From contig NZ_VMQU01000003.1 of the NCBI RefSeq assembly GCF_007714205.1, positions 1 to 64,000 on the forward strand: a stretch of DNA of 64,000 nucleotides, written 5' to 3'. Below, piece after piece: positions 41,735 through 52,234 of this stretch (its first letter is position 1; every line of letters begins with the position of its first letter). Under the pieces are notes generated by a model. That model saw only the letters and a list, made by a program, of their open reading frames with translations. It ran no database searches and was not told where the DNA came from. A program made the position numbers and the translations under genes. Source of the DNA: Mycobacterium helveticum. GTDB lineage: Bacteria > Actinomycetota > Actinomycetes > Mycobacteriales > Mycobacteriaceae.

Positions 41735-44700
41735 ATGGCTGACACAGAATCTGGACCTGGCACGAACCCCGAAAACCTGCCCGCGGTCGCCGGCGGCGAC
41801 GCCACCGGCACAATGACGGTCCCCGAGATGCGCCAGTGGCTGCGCAACTGGGTGGGTAACGCCGTCGGGAAGTCGCCGGACGAGATCGACGAGTCGGTGC
41901 CGATGGTGGAGCTGGGGCTGGCGTCGCGCGACGCCGTGGCGATGGCCGCCGACATCGAGGACCTGACCGGTGTCACGCTGTCGGTCGCGGTGGCGTTCCA
42001 GCATCCGACCATCGAGTCGCTGGCCACCCGCATCGTCGAGGGCGAACCGGAGGCGGACACGTCCGCCGACGGCGACATGGACTGGACGCGCACGGGCCCC
42101 GCCGAGCGCGTCGACATCGCGATCGTGGGTCTGTCCACCCGCTTCCCGGGTGACATGGACACCCCCGACGCAACGTGGCAGGCGCTGATGGAGGGCCGCG
42201 ACGGGATCACCGACCTGCCCGAGGGGCGGTGGGAGGAATTCCTGGCCGAGCCGCGGCTGGCCGAGCGGGTGGCCAAAGCCCAGACCCGCGGCGGCTACCT
42301 GAAGGACATCAAGGGCTTCGACTCGGAGTTCTTCGCGGTGGCCAAGACCGAGGCCGACAACATCGACCCGCAGCAGCGGATGGCGCTGGAGCTGACGTGG
42401 GAGGCGCTGGAATACGCCCGCATTCCGGCGTCCAGCCTGCGCGGGCGGGCCGTGGGCGTGTACGTCGGTGTCTCCAACAACGACTACGCCATGATGGCGG
42501 TCTCCGACCCGACGAGCGCGCACCCGTACGCGATCACCGGCACCGCCACCTCGATCATCGCCAACCGGGTCTCCTACTTCTACGACTTCCGCGGGCCGTC
42601 GGTGGCGGTCGACACCGCATGCTCGAGCTCGCTGGTCGCCATCCACCAGGCCGTGCAGGCGCTGCGCAACGGCGAATGCGACGCCGCGGTGGCCGGCGGG
42701 GTCAACGCGCTGATCACGCCGGCGGTGACGCTGGGCTTCGACGAGATCGGCGCCGTCCTGTCGCCGGACGGCCGGATCAAGGCGTTCTCGTCGGACGCCA
42801 ACGGCTACATCCGCTCCGAGGGCGCCGGCATGCTGGTCCTCAAGCGCGTCGAGGACGCCCGCCGCGACGGCGACCAGATCCTGGCCGTCATCGCCGGCAC
42901 CGCGATCAACCACGACGGGCGGTCCAACGGCCTGATCGCCCCCAACCAGGACGCGCAGGCCGACGTGCTGCGCCGGGCCTACAAAGACGCCGGCATCGAC
43001 CCGCGCAACGTCGACTACATCGAGGCACACGGCACCGGCACCGTCCTCGGCGACCCGATCGAGGCCGAGGCCCTGGGCCGCGTCGTGGGCAGGGGCCGTC
43101 CCGCCGACCGCCCGGCGTTGCTCGGCGCGTTCAAGTCCAACATCGGGCACCTGGAGTCCGCGGCGGGAGCGGCCAGCATGGCCAAGGTGGTGCTGGCGCT
43201 GCAGCACGACAAGCTGCCGCCGTCCATCAACTTCGCCGGCCCCAGCCCCTACATCGACTGGGACGCGGTGCATCTGAAGGTGGTCGACCAGGCCACCGAC
43301 TGGCCGCGGTACGGCGGGTACGCGCTGGCCGGCGTCTCGAGCTTCGGATTCGGCGGAGCCAACGCCCACGTCGTGGTGCGCGAGGTCCTGCCCCGTGACG
43401 TCGTGGCCCGTGAACCCGAACCTCAGGCCGAAGCCAAGGCGGCCGCCGAACCCGCCGAGGCGCCCACCTTGGAGGGCCACTCGCTGCGGTTCGACGAGTT
43501 CGGCGAGATCATCACCGACACGCCCTTCGGAGCAACCGCGGCGGAGGAGGCCGAGCCCGAACTTCCGGGCGTCACTGACGAGGCGCTGCGGCTCAAGGAA
43601 ATCGCGCTCGAAGAGCTGGCGGCCCAGGAGGCCGCGGAACCGACCACGCCGCTCATCCCGCTGGCGGTGTCGGCGTTTCTGACCTCGCGCAAGAAGGCCG
43701 CCGCCGCCGAGCTGGCCGACTGGATGGAAAGCCCCGAGGGCCAGGCGTCCTCGCTGGAGTCGATCGGCCGGTCGCTGTCGCGGCGCAACCACGGCCGCTC
43801 GCGCGCGGTGGTGCTGGCCCACGACCACGACGAGGCCATCAAGGGCCTGCGGGCGGTCGCCGAGGGCAAGCAGCGCCCGAACGTGTACAGCGTGGACGGG
43901 CCGGTGACCAGCGGGCCGGTGTGGGTGCTGGCCGGGTTCGGCGCCCAGCACCGCAAGATGGGCAAGAGCCTGTACCTGCGCAACCCGGTGTTCGCGGAGT
44001 GGATCGAGAAGGTCGACGCCCTGGTGCAGGACGAGCTGGGCTACTCGATCCTGGAGCTGATCCTCGACGATTCGCAGGACTACGGCATCGAGACCACCCA
44101 GGTCACCATCTTCGCGATCCAGATCGCGCTCGGCGAGCTGCTCCGCCATCACGGCGCCAAGCCGGCCGCGGTGGTCGGCCAGTCCCTGGGCGAGGCCGCG
44201 TGCGCCTACTTCGCCGGCGGCCTGTCGCTGCGCGACGCCACCCGCACGATCTGCTCGCGCTCGCACCTGATGGGTGAGGGCGAGGCGATGCTGTTCGGCG
44301 AGTACATCCGGCTGATGGCGCTGGTGGAGTACTCCGCCGACGAGATCGCGACGGTGTTCGCCGACTTCCCCGATCTGGAGGTGTGCGTCTACGCCGCTCC
44401 CACCCAGACCGTGATCGGCGGCCCGCCCGAGCAGGTCGACGCGATCATCGCCCGCGCCGAGTCCGAGGGCAAGTTCGCCCGCAAGTTCGCGACCAAGGGC
44501 GCCAGCCACACCTCGCAGATGGACCCGCTGCTCGGGGAGCTCGCCGCCGAGCTGCAGGGCATCAAGCCGATGAGCCCGACGGTCGGGATCTACTCGACCG
44601 TGCACGAGGGCAGCTACATCAAGCCCGGTAGCGACCCGATCCACGACGTCGACTACTGGAAGAAGGGTCTGCGGCATTCGGTCTACTTCACCCACGGGAT

Positions 44701-47059
44701 CCGCAACGCCGTCGACAGCGGGCACACCACCTTCCTGGAACTGGCGCCCAACCCGGTGGCGCTGATGCAGGTGGGCCTGACGACCGCGTCGGCAGGTCTT
44801 CATGATGCCCAGCTGATCCCGACGCTGGCCCGCAAGCAGGACGAGGTCTCCTCGATGATCTCGGCCATGGCCCAGCTCTACGTCTACGGCCACGACCTGG
44901 ACATCTGGACGCTGTTTTCCCGGAGTTCGGCCGCGCGCTTCGACCCGCAGGACTACGCGAACATCCCGCCGACCCGGTTCAAGCGCAAAGACCACTGGCT
45001 GACGGTGTCGTTCTCCGCGGGCGCCAGCTCGGTGATCATGCCGGGCGCCCACGTGGCGCTGCCGGACGGCCGCCACGTGTGGGAGTACACATCCCGGGGT
45101 CTGACGAATCTGCCCGAGTTGGTGAAAGCCGCTGCCGCCGAGGTGCTTCCGGATGCGCAACTGACGGCCGCCGAGCAGCGCGCGGTTCCGGGTGAGGGCG
45201 CGCGGCTGGTGACGACGCTGACCCGGCACCCCGGCGGCGCCGCGGTTCAGGTGCACGCCCGCATCGACGAGTCGTTCACGCTGGTGTACGACGCGCTGGT
45301 CACCCGGGGCGGTTCCGAGTCGGTGCTGCCGGCCTTCACCGCTCACGTCGGCGCCGCGACGGCGGTCGCCGCGGCTGCGCCGACCGCGCCGGAGGCCCCG
45401 GCCGGCGACGCCGGGGCCGAAACGCTGACGGACAGCCTGACCAACCGGTACTTCTCGGCCGCCATGGGCAAATGGTCGCCGGACTCGGGCGAGAGCATCG
45501 GGGAGCGCCTCGGCCTGATCGTCGGGTCGGCCATGGGTTACGAACCCGAGGACCTGCCGTGGGAGGTGCCGCTGGTCGAGCTGGGCCTGGACTCGTTGAT
45601 GGCGGTGCGGATCAAGAACCGCGTCGAGTACGACTTCGACCTGCCGCCGATCCAGCTGACGGCGGTGCGCGACGCCAACCTGTACGCCGTCGAGCAGCTG
45701 ATCCAGTACGCGGTCGAGCACCGCGACGAGGTCGGCCAGCTGGCCGAGCACCAGAAGACGCAGACGCCCGAGGAGATCGCCAGGGAGCAGGCGCAGCTGC
45801 TCAGTGGCGTCACGCCGGCGCCGGATCCGCAGGCCGAGCCCGAGACCCAGGGACCGCCGGCGTCCGGCGTCCCCGTCCCGCCGCCCCCGACCGACCCGTC
45901 GGGCCCCACGACCAACGGTGCCAAGCCGGATCTGGCCGAGGCGATCAACCAGCAGGCGGTGGCCAAGGCGCTCAACGCCGACGTGCCGCCGCGCGACGCC
46001 GCCGAGCGGGTCACGTTCGCCACCTGGGCGATCGTGACGGGCAAGTCCCCGGGCGGCATCTTCAACCCGCTGCCCAAGGTGGACGAGGAGACCGCCGCCA
46101 CGATGGCGCAACGGCTCTCCGAGCGCGTCGACGGGGCGGTCAGCGCGCAGGACGTGCTGACCGCGGAGACCATCGAGGCGCTGGCCGAGACGGTGCGCGG
46201 CCACCTCGAAGCCGGTGAACTCGACGGCTTCGTGCGCACCATCAGGGCGCCGCGGGACGATTCGCAGATACCGGTGTTCGTGTTCCACCCGGCCGGCGGT
46301 TCCACCGTGGTCTACGAGCCGCTGCTGAACCGGTTGCCGGCGGACACCCCGATGTACGGCCTGGAGCGCGTCGAAGGGACCGTGCAGGAACGGGCCGCCC
46401 AGTATGTCCCCAAACTGCTGGAGATCAACGGGGACAAGCCGTTCGTGCTGGCCGGGTGGTCGCTCGGCGGCGCGCTGGCCTACGCGTGCGCGATCGGGCT
46501 CAAGCGGATGGGCGCGAACGTGGCGTTCGTCGGCATGATCGACACCGTCCGGCCCGGCGAGGAGATCCCGCAGACCAAAGAAGAGACCCGCAAGCGCTGG
46601 GACCGGTACGCGAGGTTCGCCGAGCGCACCTTCAACGTCGAGATTCCCGCGATCCCCTACGAGCAGCTCGAAGAGCTCGACGACGAAGGCCAGGTCAAGT
46701 TCGTGCTGGACGTCGTCCAGCAGAGCGGCGTGCAGATTCCGGGTGGCATCGTCGAGCACCAGCGCACGTCGTACCTGGACAACCGGGCGCTGGAGACGGT
46801 CCGGATCGAGCCCTACGACGGCCACGTCACCCTCTACATGGCCGATCGCTACCATGACGACGTCATCGAGTTCGAGCCGCGCTACGCCGTTCGCCGGCCG
46901 GACGGTGGCTGGGGCGAGTACGTGTCCGACCTCGAGGTGGTGCCGATCGGTGGCGAGCACATCCAGGCCATCGACGAACCGATCATCGGCAAGGTGGGCG
47001 CGCACATGACCCACGCCCTGAGTGAGATCGAGCGCCACACGAGTGAGGTAGGCAACTAG
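41735..47059 (+). CDS. pks13: Polyketide synthase Pks13, mycolic acid condensase
   Basis: 1774 residues: N-terminal ACP (phosphopantetheine Ser64 in LGLASRDA), KS (Cys297 in [13 protein letters not shown] at [11 protein letters not shown]; histidine of IGHLE), AT ([12 protein letters not shown]), C-terminal ACP ([16 protein letters not shown]) and thioesterase ([13 protein letters not shown]). Joins meromycolate and carboxyacyl chains, then releases the alpha-alkyl beta-ketoacyl product to trehalose. Length exceeds the 1733 I recall for M. tuberculosis mainly through a Pro-rich linker before the thioesterase. ATG at 41735 (MADTESGPG). Stop overlaps accD4 by one base. Confidence 0.96.
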   Translation: MADTESGPGTNPENLPAVAGGDATGTMTVPEMRQWLRNWVGNAVGKSPDEIDESVPMVELGLASRDAVAMAADIEDLTGVTLSVAVAFQHPTIESLATRIVEGEPEADTSADGDMDWTRTGPAERVDIAIVGLSTRFPGDMDTPDATWQALMEGRDGITDLPEGRWEEFLAEPRLAERVAKAQTRGGYLKDIKGFDSEFFAVAKTEADNIDPQQRMALELTWEALEYARIPASSLRGRAVGVYVGVSNNDYAMMAVSDPTSAHPYAITGTATSIIANRVSYFYDFRGPSVAVDTACSSSLVAIHQAVQALRNGECDAAVAGGVNALITPAVTLGFDEIGAVLSPDGRIKAFSSDANGYIRSEGAGMLVLKRVEDARRDGDQILAVIAGTAINHDGRSNGLIAPNQDAQADVLRRAYKDAGIDPRNVDYIEAHGTGTVLGDPIEAEALGRVVGRGRPADRPALLGAFKSNIGHLESAAGAASMAKVVLALQHDKLPPSINFAGPSPYIDWDAVHLKVVDQATDWPRYGGYALAGVSSFGFGGANAHVVVREVLPRDVVAREPEPQAEAKAAAEPAEAPTLEGHSLRFDEFGEIITDTPFGATAAEEAEPELPGVTDEALRLKEIALEELAAQEAAEPTTPLIPLAVSAFLTSRKKAAAAELADWMESPEGQASSLESIGRSLSRRNHGRSRAVVLAHDHDEAIKGLRAVAEGKQRPNVYSVDGPVTSGPVWVLAGFGAQHRKMGKSLYLRNPVFAEWIEKVDALVQDELGYSILELILDDSQDYGIETTQVTIFAIQIALGELLRHHGAKPAAVVGQSLGEAACAYFAGGLSLRDATRTICSRSHLMGEGEAMLFGEYIRLMALVEYSADEIATVFADFPDLEVCVYAAPTQTVIGGPPEQVDAIIARAESEGKFARKFATKGASHTSQMDPLLGELAAELQGIKPMSPTVGIYSTVHEGSYIKPGSDPIHDVDYWKKGLRHSVYFTHGIRNAVDSGHTTFLELAPNPVALMQVGLTTASAGLHDAQLIPTLARKQDEVSSMISAMAQLYVYGHDLDIWTLFSRSSAARFDPQDYANIPPTRFKRKDHWLTVSFSAGASSVIMPGAHVALPDGRHVWEYTSRGLTNLPELVKAAAAEVLPDAQLTAAEQRAVPGEGARLVTTLTRHPGGAAVQVHARIDESFTLVYDALVTRGGSESVLPAFTAHVGAATAVAAAAPTAPEAPAGDAGAETLTDSLTNRYFSAAMGKWSPDSGESIGERLGLIVGSAMGYEPEDLPWEVPLVELGLDSLMAVRIKNRVEYDFDLPPIQLTAVRDANLYAVEQLIQYAVEHRDEVGQLAEHQKTQTPEEIAREQAQLLSGVTPAPDPQAEPETQGPPASGVPVPPPPTDPSGPTTNGAKPDLAEAINQQAVAKALNADVPPRDAAERVTFATWAIVTGKSPGGIFNPLPKVDEETAATMAQRLSERVDGAVSAQDVLTAETIEALAETVRGHLEAGELDGFVRTIRAPRDDSQIPVFVFHPAGGSTVVYEPLLNRLPADTPMYGLERVEGTVQERAAQYVPKLLEINGDKPFVLAGWSLGGALAYACAIGLKRMGANVAFVGMIDTVRPGEEIPQTKEETRKRWDRYARFAERTFNVEIPAIPYEQLEELDDEGQVKFVLDVVQQSGVQIPGGIVEHQRTSYLDNRALETVRIEPYDGHVTLYMADRYHDDVIEFEPRYAVRRPDGGWGEYVSDLEVVPIGGEHIQAIDEPIIGKVGAHMTHALSEIERHTSEVGN

Positions 47060-48639
47060 TGACGGACACAGCTCCAGGGCCGGCTCCCGTTCAGCACAAC
47101 ACGGCCGAGAAGCTGGCCGAGTTGCACGCCCGCCTGGAGCTGGCCAAGGAGCCCGGCGGTGAGAAGGCCGTCGCCAAGCGCGACAAGAAGGGCATTCCCA
47201 GCGCCCGCGCGCGCATCCACGCGCTGGTCGACCCCGGTACGTTCCTGGAGATCGGCGCGCTGGCCAAGACGCCCAACGACCCCAACGCCCTGTACGGCGA
47301 CGGCGTGGTCACCGGCCACGCCCTGATCGACGGCCGCCCGGTCGGGGTGTTCTCCCACGACCAGACCGTCTTCCAGGGCTCGGTCGGTGAGATGTTCGGC
47401 CGCAAGGTCGCCAAGCTGATGGAGTGGTGCGCGATGGTCGGGTGCCCGATCGTCGGCATCAACGACTCCGCCGGCGCCCGCATCCAGGACACCGCCACCT
47501 CGCTGGCCTGGTACGCCGAGCTGGGCCGCCGCCACGAGCTGCTGTCGGGGCTGGTGCCGCAGATCTCCGTCATCCTGGGCAAATGCGCCGGGGGAGCGGT
47601 GTATTCGCCGATCCAGACCGACCTGGTGGTGGCGGTGCGCGACCAGGGCTACATGTTCGTCACCGGCCCCGACGTCATCAAGGACGTGACGGGCGAGGAC
47701 GTCACGCTCGACGAACTGGGCGGCGCCGACCACCAGGCCCGCTACGGCAACATCCACCAGGTGGTCGAATCGGAGGCCGCGGCGTTCCAGTACGTGCGCG
47801 ACTTCCTGTCCTTCCTGCCGTCCAACGCCTACGACAAGGCGCCGGTGGTGAACCCCGGCCTGGAGCCGGAGATCACCGCGAGCGACCTCGAGCTCGACTC
47901 GATCGTGCCGGACTCGGACAACACGGCCTACGACATGCACGAGATCCTGCTGCGGATCTTCGACGACGGCGACTTCCTCGACGTCGCCGCGCAGGCCGGG
48001 CAGGCCATGATCACGGGCTACGCGCGGGTCGACGGCCGCGCCGTCGGTGTCGTCGCCAACCAGCCGATGCACATGTCCGGGGCGATCGACAACGAGGCCT
48101 CCGACAAGGCCGCGCGGTTCGTCCGGTTCTGCGACGCCTTCGACATCCCGCTGGTCTTCGTCGTGGACACCCCCGGCTTCCTGCCCGGGGTGGAGCAGGA
48201 GAAGAACGGCATCATCAAGCGTGGCGGGCGGTTCCTGTACGCGGTGGTCGAGGCCGACGTGCCGAAGGTGACGATCACGATCCGCAAGTCCTACGGCGGC
48301 GCGTATGCCGTGATGGGCTCGCGGCAGCTGACCGCCGACTTCAACTACGCCTGGCCGACCGCGCGCATCGCGGTGATCGGCGCCGACGGCGCCGCGCAGT
48401 TGCTGATGAAGCGCTTCCCGGATCCGACGACCCCGGAGGCCCAGCAGATCAAGCGGGACTTCATCGAGGGCTACAACTTGAACATGGCGATCCCGTGGAT
48501 CGCCGCCGAACGCGGCTTCATCGACGCGGTCGTCGAACCGCACCAGACGCGGCTGCTGATCCGCAAGTCGATGCACCTGCTGCGCGACAAGCAGCTGTGG
48601 TGGCGCACCGCGCGCAAGCACGGCCTGATCCCGGTCTGA
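47059..48639 (+). CDS. accD4: Acyl-CoA carboxylase carboxyltransferase subunit AccD4
   Basis: 526 residues. The beta (carboxyltransferase) subunit that works with AccA3 and AccD5/AccE5 to carboxylate the C24-26 acyl-CoA used by Pks13. N-terminal biotin-carboxyl and C-terminal acyl-CoA binding halves both show crotonase-like motifs: [14 protein letters not shown], and [18 protein letters not shown] with DTPGFLPG. The GTG start at 47059 overlaps the pks13 stop (TAGTG), a sign of tight coupling. Confidence 0.95.
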   Translation: MTDTAPGPAPVQHNTAEKLAELHARLELAKEPGGEKAVAKRDKKGIPSARARIHALVDPGTFLEIGALAKTPNDPNALYGDGVVTGHALIDGRPVGVFSHDQTVFQGSVGEMFGRKVAKLMEWCAMVGCPIVGINDSAGARIQDTATSLAWYAELGRRHELLSGLVPQISVILGKCAGGAVYSPIQTDLVVAVRDQGYMFVTGPDVIKDVTGEDVTLDELGGADHQARYGNIHQVVESEAAAFQYVRDFLSFLPSNAYDKAPVVNPGLEPEITASDLELDSIVPDSDNTAYDMHEILLRIFDDGDFLDVAAQAGQAMITGYARVDGRAVGVVANQPMHMSGAIDNEASDKAARFVRFCDAFDIPLVFVVDTPGFLPGVEQEKNGIIKRGGRFLYAVVEADVPKVTITIRKSYGGAYAVMGSRQLTADFNYAWPTARIAVIGADGAAQLLMKRFPDPTTPEAQQIKRDFIEGYNLNMAIPWIAAERGFIDAVVEPHQTRLLIRKSMHLLRDKQLWWRTARKHGLIPV

Positions 48640-48641
48640 GT

Positions 48642-48820
48642 TCACGCTCGCGGCGCGGGCGCCCCGTCGATGAGCGATTGGGTGCCCAGCACGATCGCCG
48701 GGGCGAGGCGCTCGGCGTCCTCGGTGGCGGGTTCGGCGGTGTAGTTCATGATGCGGATGTCGTCGGCGGCGACGATGAGTGTGTCGCAGTCCAGCGGGAT
48801 GTGCCCGACGCATCTCGGTG
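48642..48820 (-). pseudogene. C-terminal fragment of an unidentified protein
   Basis: On the minus strand a coherent coding stretch ending at a TGA at 48642 reads VGHIPLDCDTLIVAADDIRI then MNYTAEPATEDAERLAPAI then VLGTQSLIDGAPAPRA. Codon use is normal for this genome, but upstream of VGHIP the reading becomes low-complexity and no start is found. It meets the oppositely oriented SDR fragment at about 48800-48820. The parent family is not recognised. Convergent with accD4 (2-bp gap). Confidence 0.45.
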
Positions 48821-49111
48821 ATCGTGATCGAGCCGGGATTCATGCCGGGCACCGGGCTGAGCAGAGCGCACGGCACCGCAATGCAACGGATAGGACGGGT
48901 CATCGAGCGAATCCCCGGTGTCTTTTCGCCCGGAAAGTCCGGACCGGCGCTCGCGTCGATCGCCCTCGACGACCGCTGGGCGCACCTGCGCGGCGGTGCG
49001 TTCGTCGTCAAAGACCAAGAGCGCCAGGTCAAACCGTTCGCGCAGGATCCAGTCCGGGAGGCCCGGCTGTGGGATGCCACCGCCGGGCTGCTGAACACCG
49101 CCCGCAACTAG
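48800..49111 (+). pseudogene. C-terminal fragment of a short-chain dehydrogenase/reductase
   Basis: About 100 codons read RRISVIVIEPGFMPGTGLSR, then a helical part (GTAMQRIGRVIERIPGV) and the ending EARLWDATAGLLN. The VxxxxPGxMPGTGL pattern and the end match SDR C-termini; the Rossmann GxxxGIG and catalytic YxxxK parts are missing. Codons such as AGA, GGA, CAA and ATA are commoner than in neighbouring genes, suggesting a gene of different origin. The break lies where the minus-strand fragment begins. A short start at 48779 is available but the fragment is unlikely to fold. Confidence 0.6.
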
Positions 49112-49116
49112 AGCAG

Positions 49117-49224
49117 TGGTGGCGACCCGCGGCGCCCGGCTACGCCGTGCTTGCGATCGCCGCTGGAGAGATGGTGGCGACCCGCGGCGCCCGGCTACGC
49201 CGTGCTTGCGATCGCCGCTAGAGG
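49117..49224 (+). repeat. 55-bp tandem repeat, two copies, at the end of fadE35
   Basis: TGGTGGCGACCCGCGGCGCC begins at 49117 and again at 49172, and about 50 of 55 bp are identical between the units. The second copy runs over the fadE35 stop codon (49218-49220). The unit contains GCGATCGC palindromes and short GGCG/CGCC stems. It closes the eroded stretch between accD4 and fadE35. It looks like a recent duplication and a likely VNTR; M. tuberculosis has IS1557 in this interval (from memory). Confidence 0.75.
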
Positions 49225-50990
49225 CTCAACGCGCCGTCGGCCAGCTCGTCGAAACGGTCCAGCGCCTCGTCGGACTCGGCGTCGATGCCGCGCAGCGGAC
49301 CCCGGTCGGCCAGGTAGCGCTGCGTGTACAGCCGGGCGACGAGCGCTTTGCGGTCGTCGCCGCGGGCCTCCCGCTCCCAGGCGGCCTGCTCGGTGAGCAG
49401 GGCGCCGGCGTAGACGTCGCCCATGAACTGGGCCAGCGGGAACAGCCGCGCCTCGGCGGTGTCGCGGTCCAGCTTGGCCCAGGCCGTGACGGCCGCGTCG
49501 AGGTCCTCGATGCGCCCGGCGACCAGCCGGGCGGTTGCGTCGTCGTCGGACACCGCGACCGCGTCGCGCAGCCGCGCCAGCAGCGTCTCGTGCGCGCGGG
49601 ACTGCTCGATGCCGCGGCGCACGTCGAGGCACAGGATGTTGTCGGGGCCCTCCCAGATGGTGTTGACCTGTCCGTCGCGCAAAAGCCTCGCCACCGGCCA
49701 GGTCTCGATGTAGCCGTTGCCGCCGTGGATCTCGATGGCGTCCGACGCCGCGGTGATCCCCAGCCGGCACACCTTCAGCTTGGTGACCGGCACCGCGATG
49801 CGCTGCCGCGGACCGGGGCGCCGGCGGTGGTTGGTGGCCCCGGTGCCGTCGAACACCAGCGCCAGCGCGGCCTCGACGTCGACGATCATCTCGGCGAGCT
49901 TGCGCCGCATCAGCGGCTTGTCGGCCAGTGCCCCGCCGAACGCGTGGCGCTGCCGCGCGTAGCACAGCGACTCGACCAGGGCGCGGCGCGCGTTGGCCAG
50001 CCCGAACAACGCGATGCCCAGCCGCGCGGCGTTGGTCAGCTCCATCATGCGGCCCAGCCCCTTGCCGTCGGACGGGGTGGACGCGTCGCTGGGCTCCCCG
50101 GACAGCAGGAACGCCTCGGCGTCGACGAACTCGACCTCGCCGGAGGCCACCGAGCGGGTGCCCAGCTTGTCCTTGAGGCGGCGCACCCGCACCCCGTTGC
50201 GCGATCCGTCGCGGCGGGTGCGCAGCACCAGGAAGTTGGCGACCCCGCGCGACGAGTCCGGGGCGCCCTCCGGCTTGGCCAGCACGACGAAGGCCTCACC
50301 GGCGCAGTTGGACGCGAACCACTTGAAGCCGTTCAGCAGCCAGGAGTCACCGGTGCGGGTCGCGGTCGTCTCCAGCGCCCCCAGGTCGGAACCGCCGGTG
50401 CGTTCGGTGAGCAGCTGCGCCGTCTCACCCGCCCACTCGCCGGAGGCGAACTTGGCCAGCACGTGCTCGCGCACGTCGGCCGGAGCGTAGGCCGCCACCA
50501 GCGACTGCACCATGCCGCCGCCGGTGCCCAGCGCGCAGCCCATCCCGATGTCGGCCTGGTTGAGCAGGTAGTTCGACGCGAACAGCGGCAGCGCCGAACT
50601 CATCTTGGCGGCCTTCGCCTCGGAGCGCAGCACCTGCTGGGCGTCCAGCACCGCGCGCTTGGACTGGGCGAACGACTCCGGCATGACGACCCGGCTGACA
50701 TCGTGTCCCCACCGGTCGTAGCGCTCCAGCCGGGGCGGGTTGCGGTCGGTCTCCTCGGCCCACCGCGCCACCGGGCCGCCCATCAGCTCACCGATGCGCG
50801 ACAGCTGCGGCTCCACGGCGGCCAACTCGTCGGACCGCAGGTAGTAGGCCATGGTGGCCTGCAGCGTGGGATCGGTGCGGTACCAGTTGAGACCGACGGC
50901 GCCGCGGTAGTTCTCCGTCTGGTAGCGCTGCGCCTTCTCGGGGGTGGAGAAGGGCAGCCGGTCCACCGACTCGGGGGCGTAATCGCTCAT
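49218..50990 (-). CDS. fadE35: Acyl-CoA dehydrogenase FadE35 (AidB-like)
   Basis: 590 residues. Flavoprotein of the acyl-CoA dehydrogenase superfamily, closer to AidB/isovaleryl-type long forms: QLLTERTGGSDLGALET, WFASNCAGEAFVVLA and NGYIETWPVARLLRDGQVNTIWEG are visible. Catalyses alpha,beta-dehydrogenation of acyl-CoA by family; the substrate is unknown. ATG at 50990 follows 21 bp after the CRP-like stop on the same strand, so it is probably the last gene of that operon. Its stop lies within a tandem repeat. Confidence 0.9.
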   Translation of the reverse strand: MSDYAPESVDRLPFSTPEKAQRYQTENYRGAVGLNWYRTDPTLQATMAYYLRSDELAAVEPQLSRIGELMGGPVARWAEETDRNPPRLERYDRWGHDVSRVVMPESFAQSKRAVLDAQQVLRSEAKAAKMSSALPLFASNYLLNQADIGMGCALGTGGGMVQSLVAAYAPADVREHVLAKFASGEWAGETAQLLTERTGGSDLGALETTATRTGDSWLLNGFKWFASNCAGEAFVVLAKPEGAPDSSRGVANFLVLRTRRDGSRNGVRVRRLKDKLGTRSVASGEVEFVDAEAFLLSGEPSDASTPSDGKGLGRMMELTNAARLGIALFGLANARRALVESLCYARQRHAFGGALADKPLMRRKLAEMIVDVEAALALVFDGTGATNHRRRPGPRQRIAVPVTKLKVCRLGITAASDAIEIHGGNGYIETWPVARLLRDGQVNTIWEGPDNILCLDVRRGIEQSRAHETLLARLRDAVAVSDDDATARLVAGRIEDLDAAVTAWAKLDRDTAEARLFPLAQFMGDVYAGALLTEQAAWEREARGDDRKALVARLYTQRYLADRGPLRGIDAESDEALDRFDELADGALSL

Positions 50991-51011
50991 GACGTGACGG
51001 TATTACAGGGG

Positions 51012-51794
51012 TCACGCCGACGCGCGCAGCGGTCGCCTCCGATACGCGCCTGTTCCGCCGCCCGCGCCGCGGCGGGCCAGCGCGTCGGGGTCCAGGATCA
51101 GCACGCTCTTGCCGTCCGGCCGGATCCAGCCGCGGGCGGTGAACGTGCGCAGCGCCTTGTTGACCGTCACGCGGTCGGCCCCCACGAGCTGCGCCAGCTC
51201 GTCCTGGCTGAGCTCGTGCTCCAGGCGCAGCCCGTCGGCCTCGGGGGTGCCGAAGCGCCCGCCCAGCAGCAGCAGTTGGCGCGCCACCCGGCTCGCCACG
51301 TCGCTGGAGACCAGCTCGACCTGTTGCTCCTCGGCGTGGGTGAGCCGCTGCGCCAGGGATTGGAGCAGCTGCTCGCCGATCACCGGCCAGCGAGCGATCC
51401 AGGTGCGCAACGTGGCACGGTCCAACCACACCGCGCGCACGTCGGTGATCGCGCTCGCCGTGCAGCTGCGCGGGCCCGGATCGAACACCGCGAGCTCGCC
51501 GAACGCGTGCGTCGGGCCCAGGATCGCCCGCAGGTTCTCGCGGCCCCCCGGGCCCCGCAGGCTGATCTTCACCGTGCCCGAGACGATGACGTGCACCCGA
51601 TCGCCCGGGTCGCCCTGGGTGAATATTGTTTCGCCCGAACGAAATTCGTCTGTGTACAGCTGCCGGGTCAACGCCGACGCCGCGGCGGGCTCGACGTGAC
51701 GCAGGATTCCCGCCCGCCTCAGGGTCTGGGCCAGGATCCGGTCCTCGTCGCCCGACGTGACATCGGGTGCGGCGCCCATCGGAGCCCTCCTCAT
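51012..51794 (-). CDS. CRP-like cAMP-type regulator, paralogue of mycobacterial CRP
   Basis: 260 residues. Cyclic-nucleotide domain (about 25-140) with FGELAVFDPGPRSCTASA, the phosphate-binding cassette; then a winged helix with QDELAQLVGADRVTVNKAL as recognition helix. It closely resembles the global CRP (Rv3676, from memory), including GWIRPDGKSVLI. The recognition helix has Val209 where CRP has Glu (SRETVNKAL), so DNA specificity has probably changed. ATG overlaps the FHA stop by 4 bp (ATGA). Basic C-terminal tail. Confidence 0.9.
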   Translation of the reverse strand: MRRAPMGAAPDVTSGDEDRILAQTLRRAGILRHVEPAAASALTRQLYTDEFRSGETIFTQGDPGDRVHVIVSGTVKISLRGPGGRENLRAILGPTHAFGELAVFDPGPRSCTASAITDVRAVWLDRATLRTWIARWPVIGEQLLQSLAQRLTHAEEQQVELVSSDVASRVARQLLLLGGRFGTPEADGLRLEHELSQDELAQLVGADRVTVNKALRTFTARGWIRPDGKSVLILDPDALARRGAGGGTGAYRRRPLRASA

Positions 51795-52234
51795 CCGGCC
51801 AGGAAAACCAGGCGGAAATTGCCGAGCTGCAGTTCGTCGCCGTGGGACAGCGCCGCCGAGTCGACCGGCTCCCTGTTCAGATACGTGCTGTTGAGGCTGC
51901 CGAGGTCCACGATGCGGAACGCGTCGGCGCCGTCGTCCCTGCGTATTTCGGCGTGCCGGCGACTGACGGTGATGTCGTCGAGGTAGATGTCGCTGGCGGG
52001 GTGGCGGCCGATGGTCGCAACCGGCGCGTCCAGCAGGAACCGGGCTCCGACGTTGGGGCCGCGCTTCACGACCAGCAGGGCCGACCCGCGCGGCAACGCC
52101 TCGACTTCGGTGTCGTCGCCCGGCCAGGCGAGCTCGTCGCGGACATCGGCGAGCGAGGCCAGGTGGGCCGTGTGGTCGTCGGGCGCGTGGCCCCGCTCGC
52201 TCGCGTCCTGCGCGGCGCTCCGGTGGCGGATCAC
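51791..52234 (-). CDS. GarA-like FHA domain protein
   Basis: 147 residues. The last about 100 residues closely match GarA (Rv1827): LPRGSALLVVKRGPN, IGRHPASDIYLDDITVSRRH and REPVDSAALSHGDELQLG. FHA phosphothreonine-binding residues (GRH, SRRH, NSTYLN) are present. GarA's N-terminal ETTS phosphorylation motif is not visible; the N-terminus here (DASERGHAPDDHTAH) differs. It may sense other phosphoproteins, or sequester partners constitutively. GTG at 52234 overlaps the membrane-protein stop by 4 bp. Confidence 0.88.
   Translation of the reverse strand: MIRHRSAAQDASERGHAPDDHTAHLASLADVRDELAWPGDDTEVEALPRGSALLVVKRGPNVGARFLLDAPVATIGRHPASDIYLDDITVSRRHAEIRRDDGADAFRIVDLGSLNSTYLNREPVDSAALSHGDELQLGNFRLVFLAG

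Noticed and set aside
49116-51986. 956-codon plus-strand frame opposite fadE35 and the CRP-like gene
   Set aside because: Antisense of two well-supported genes; composition-driven.
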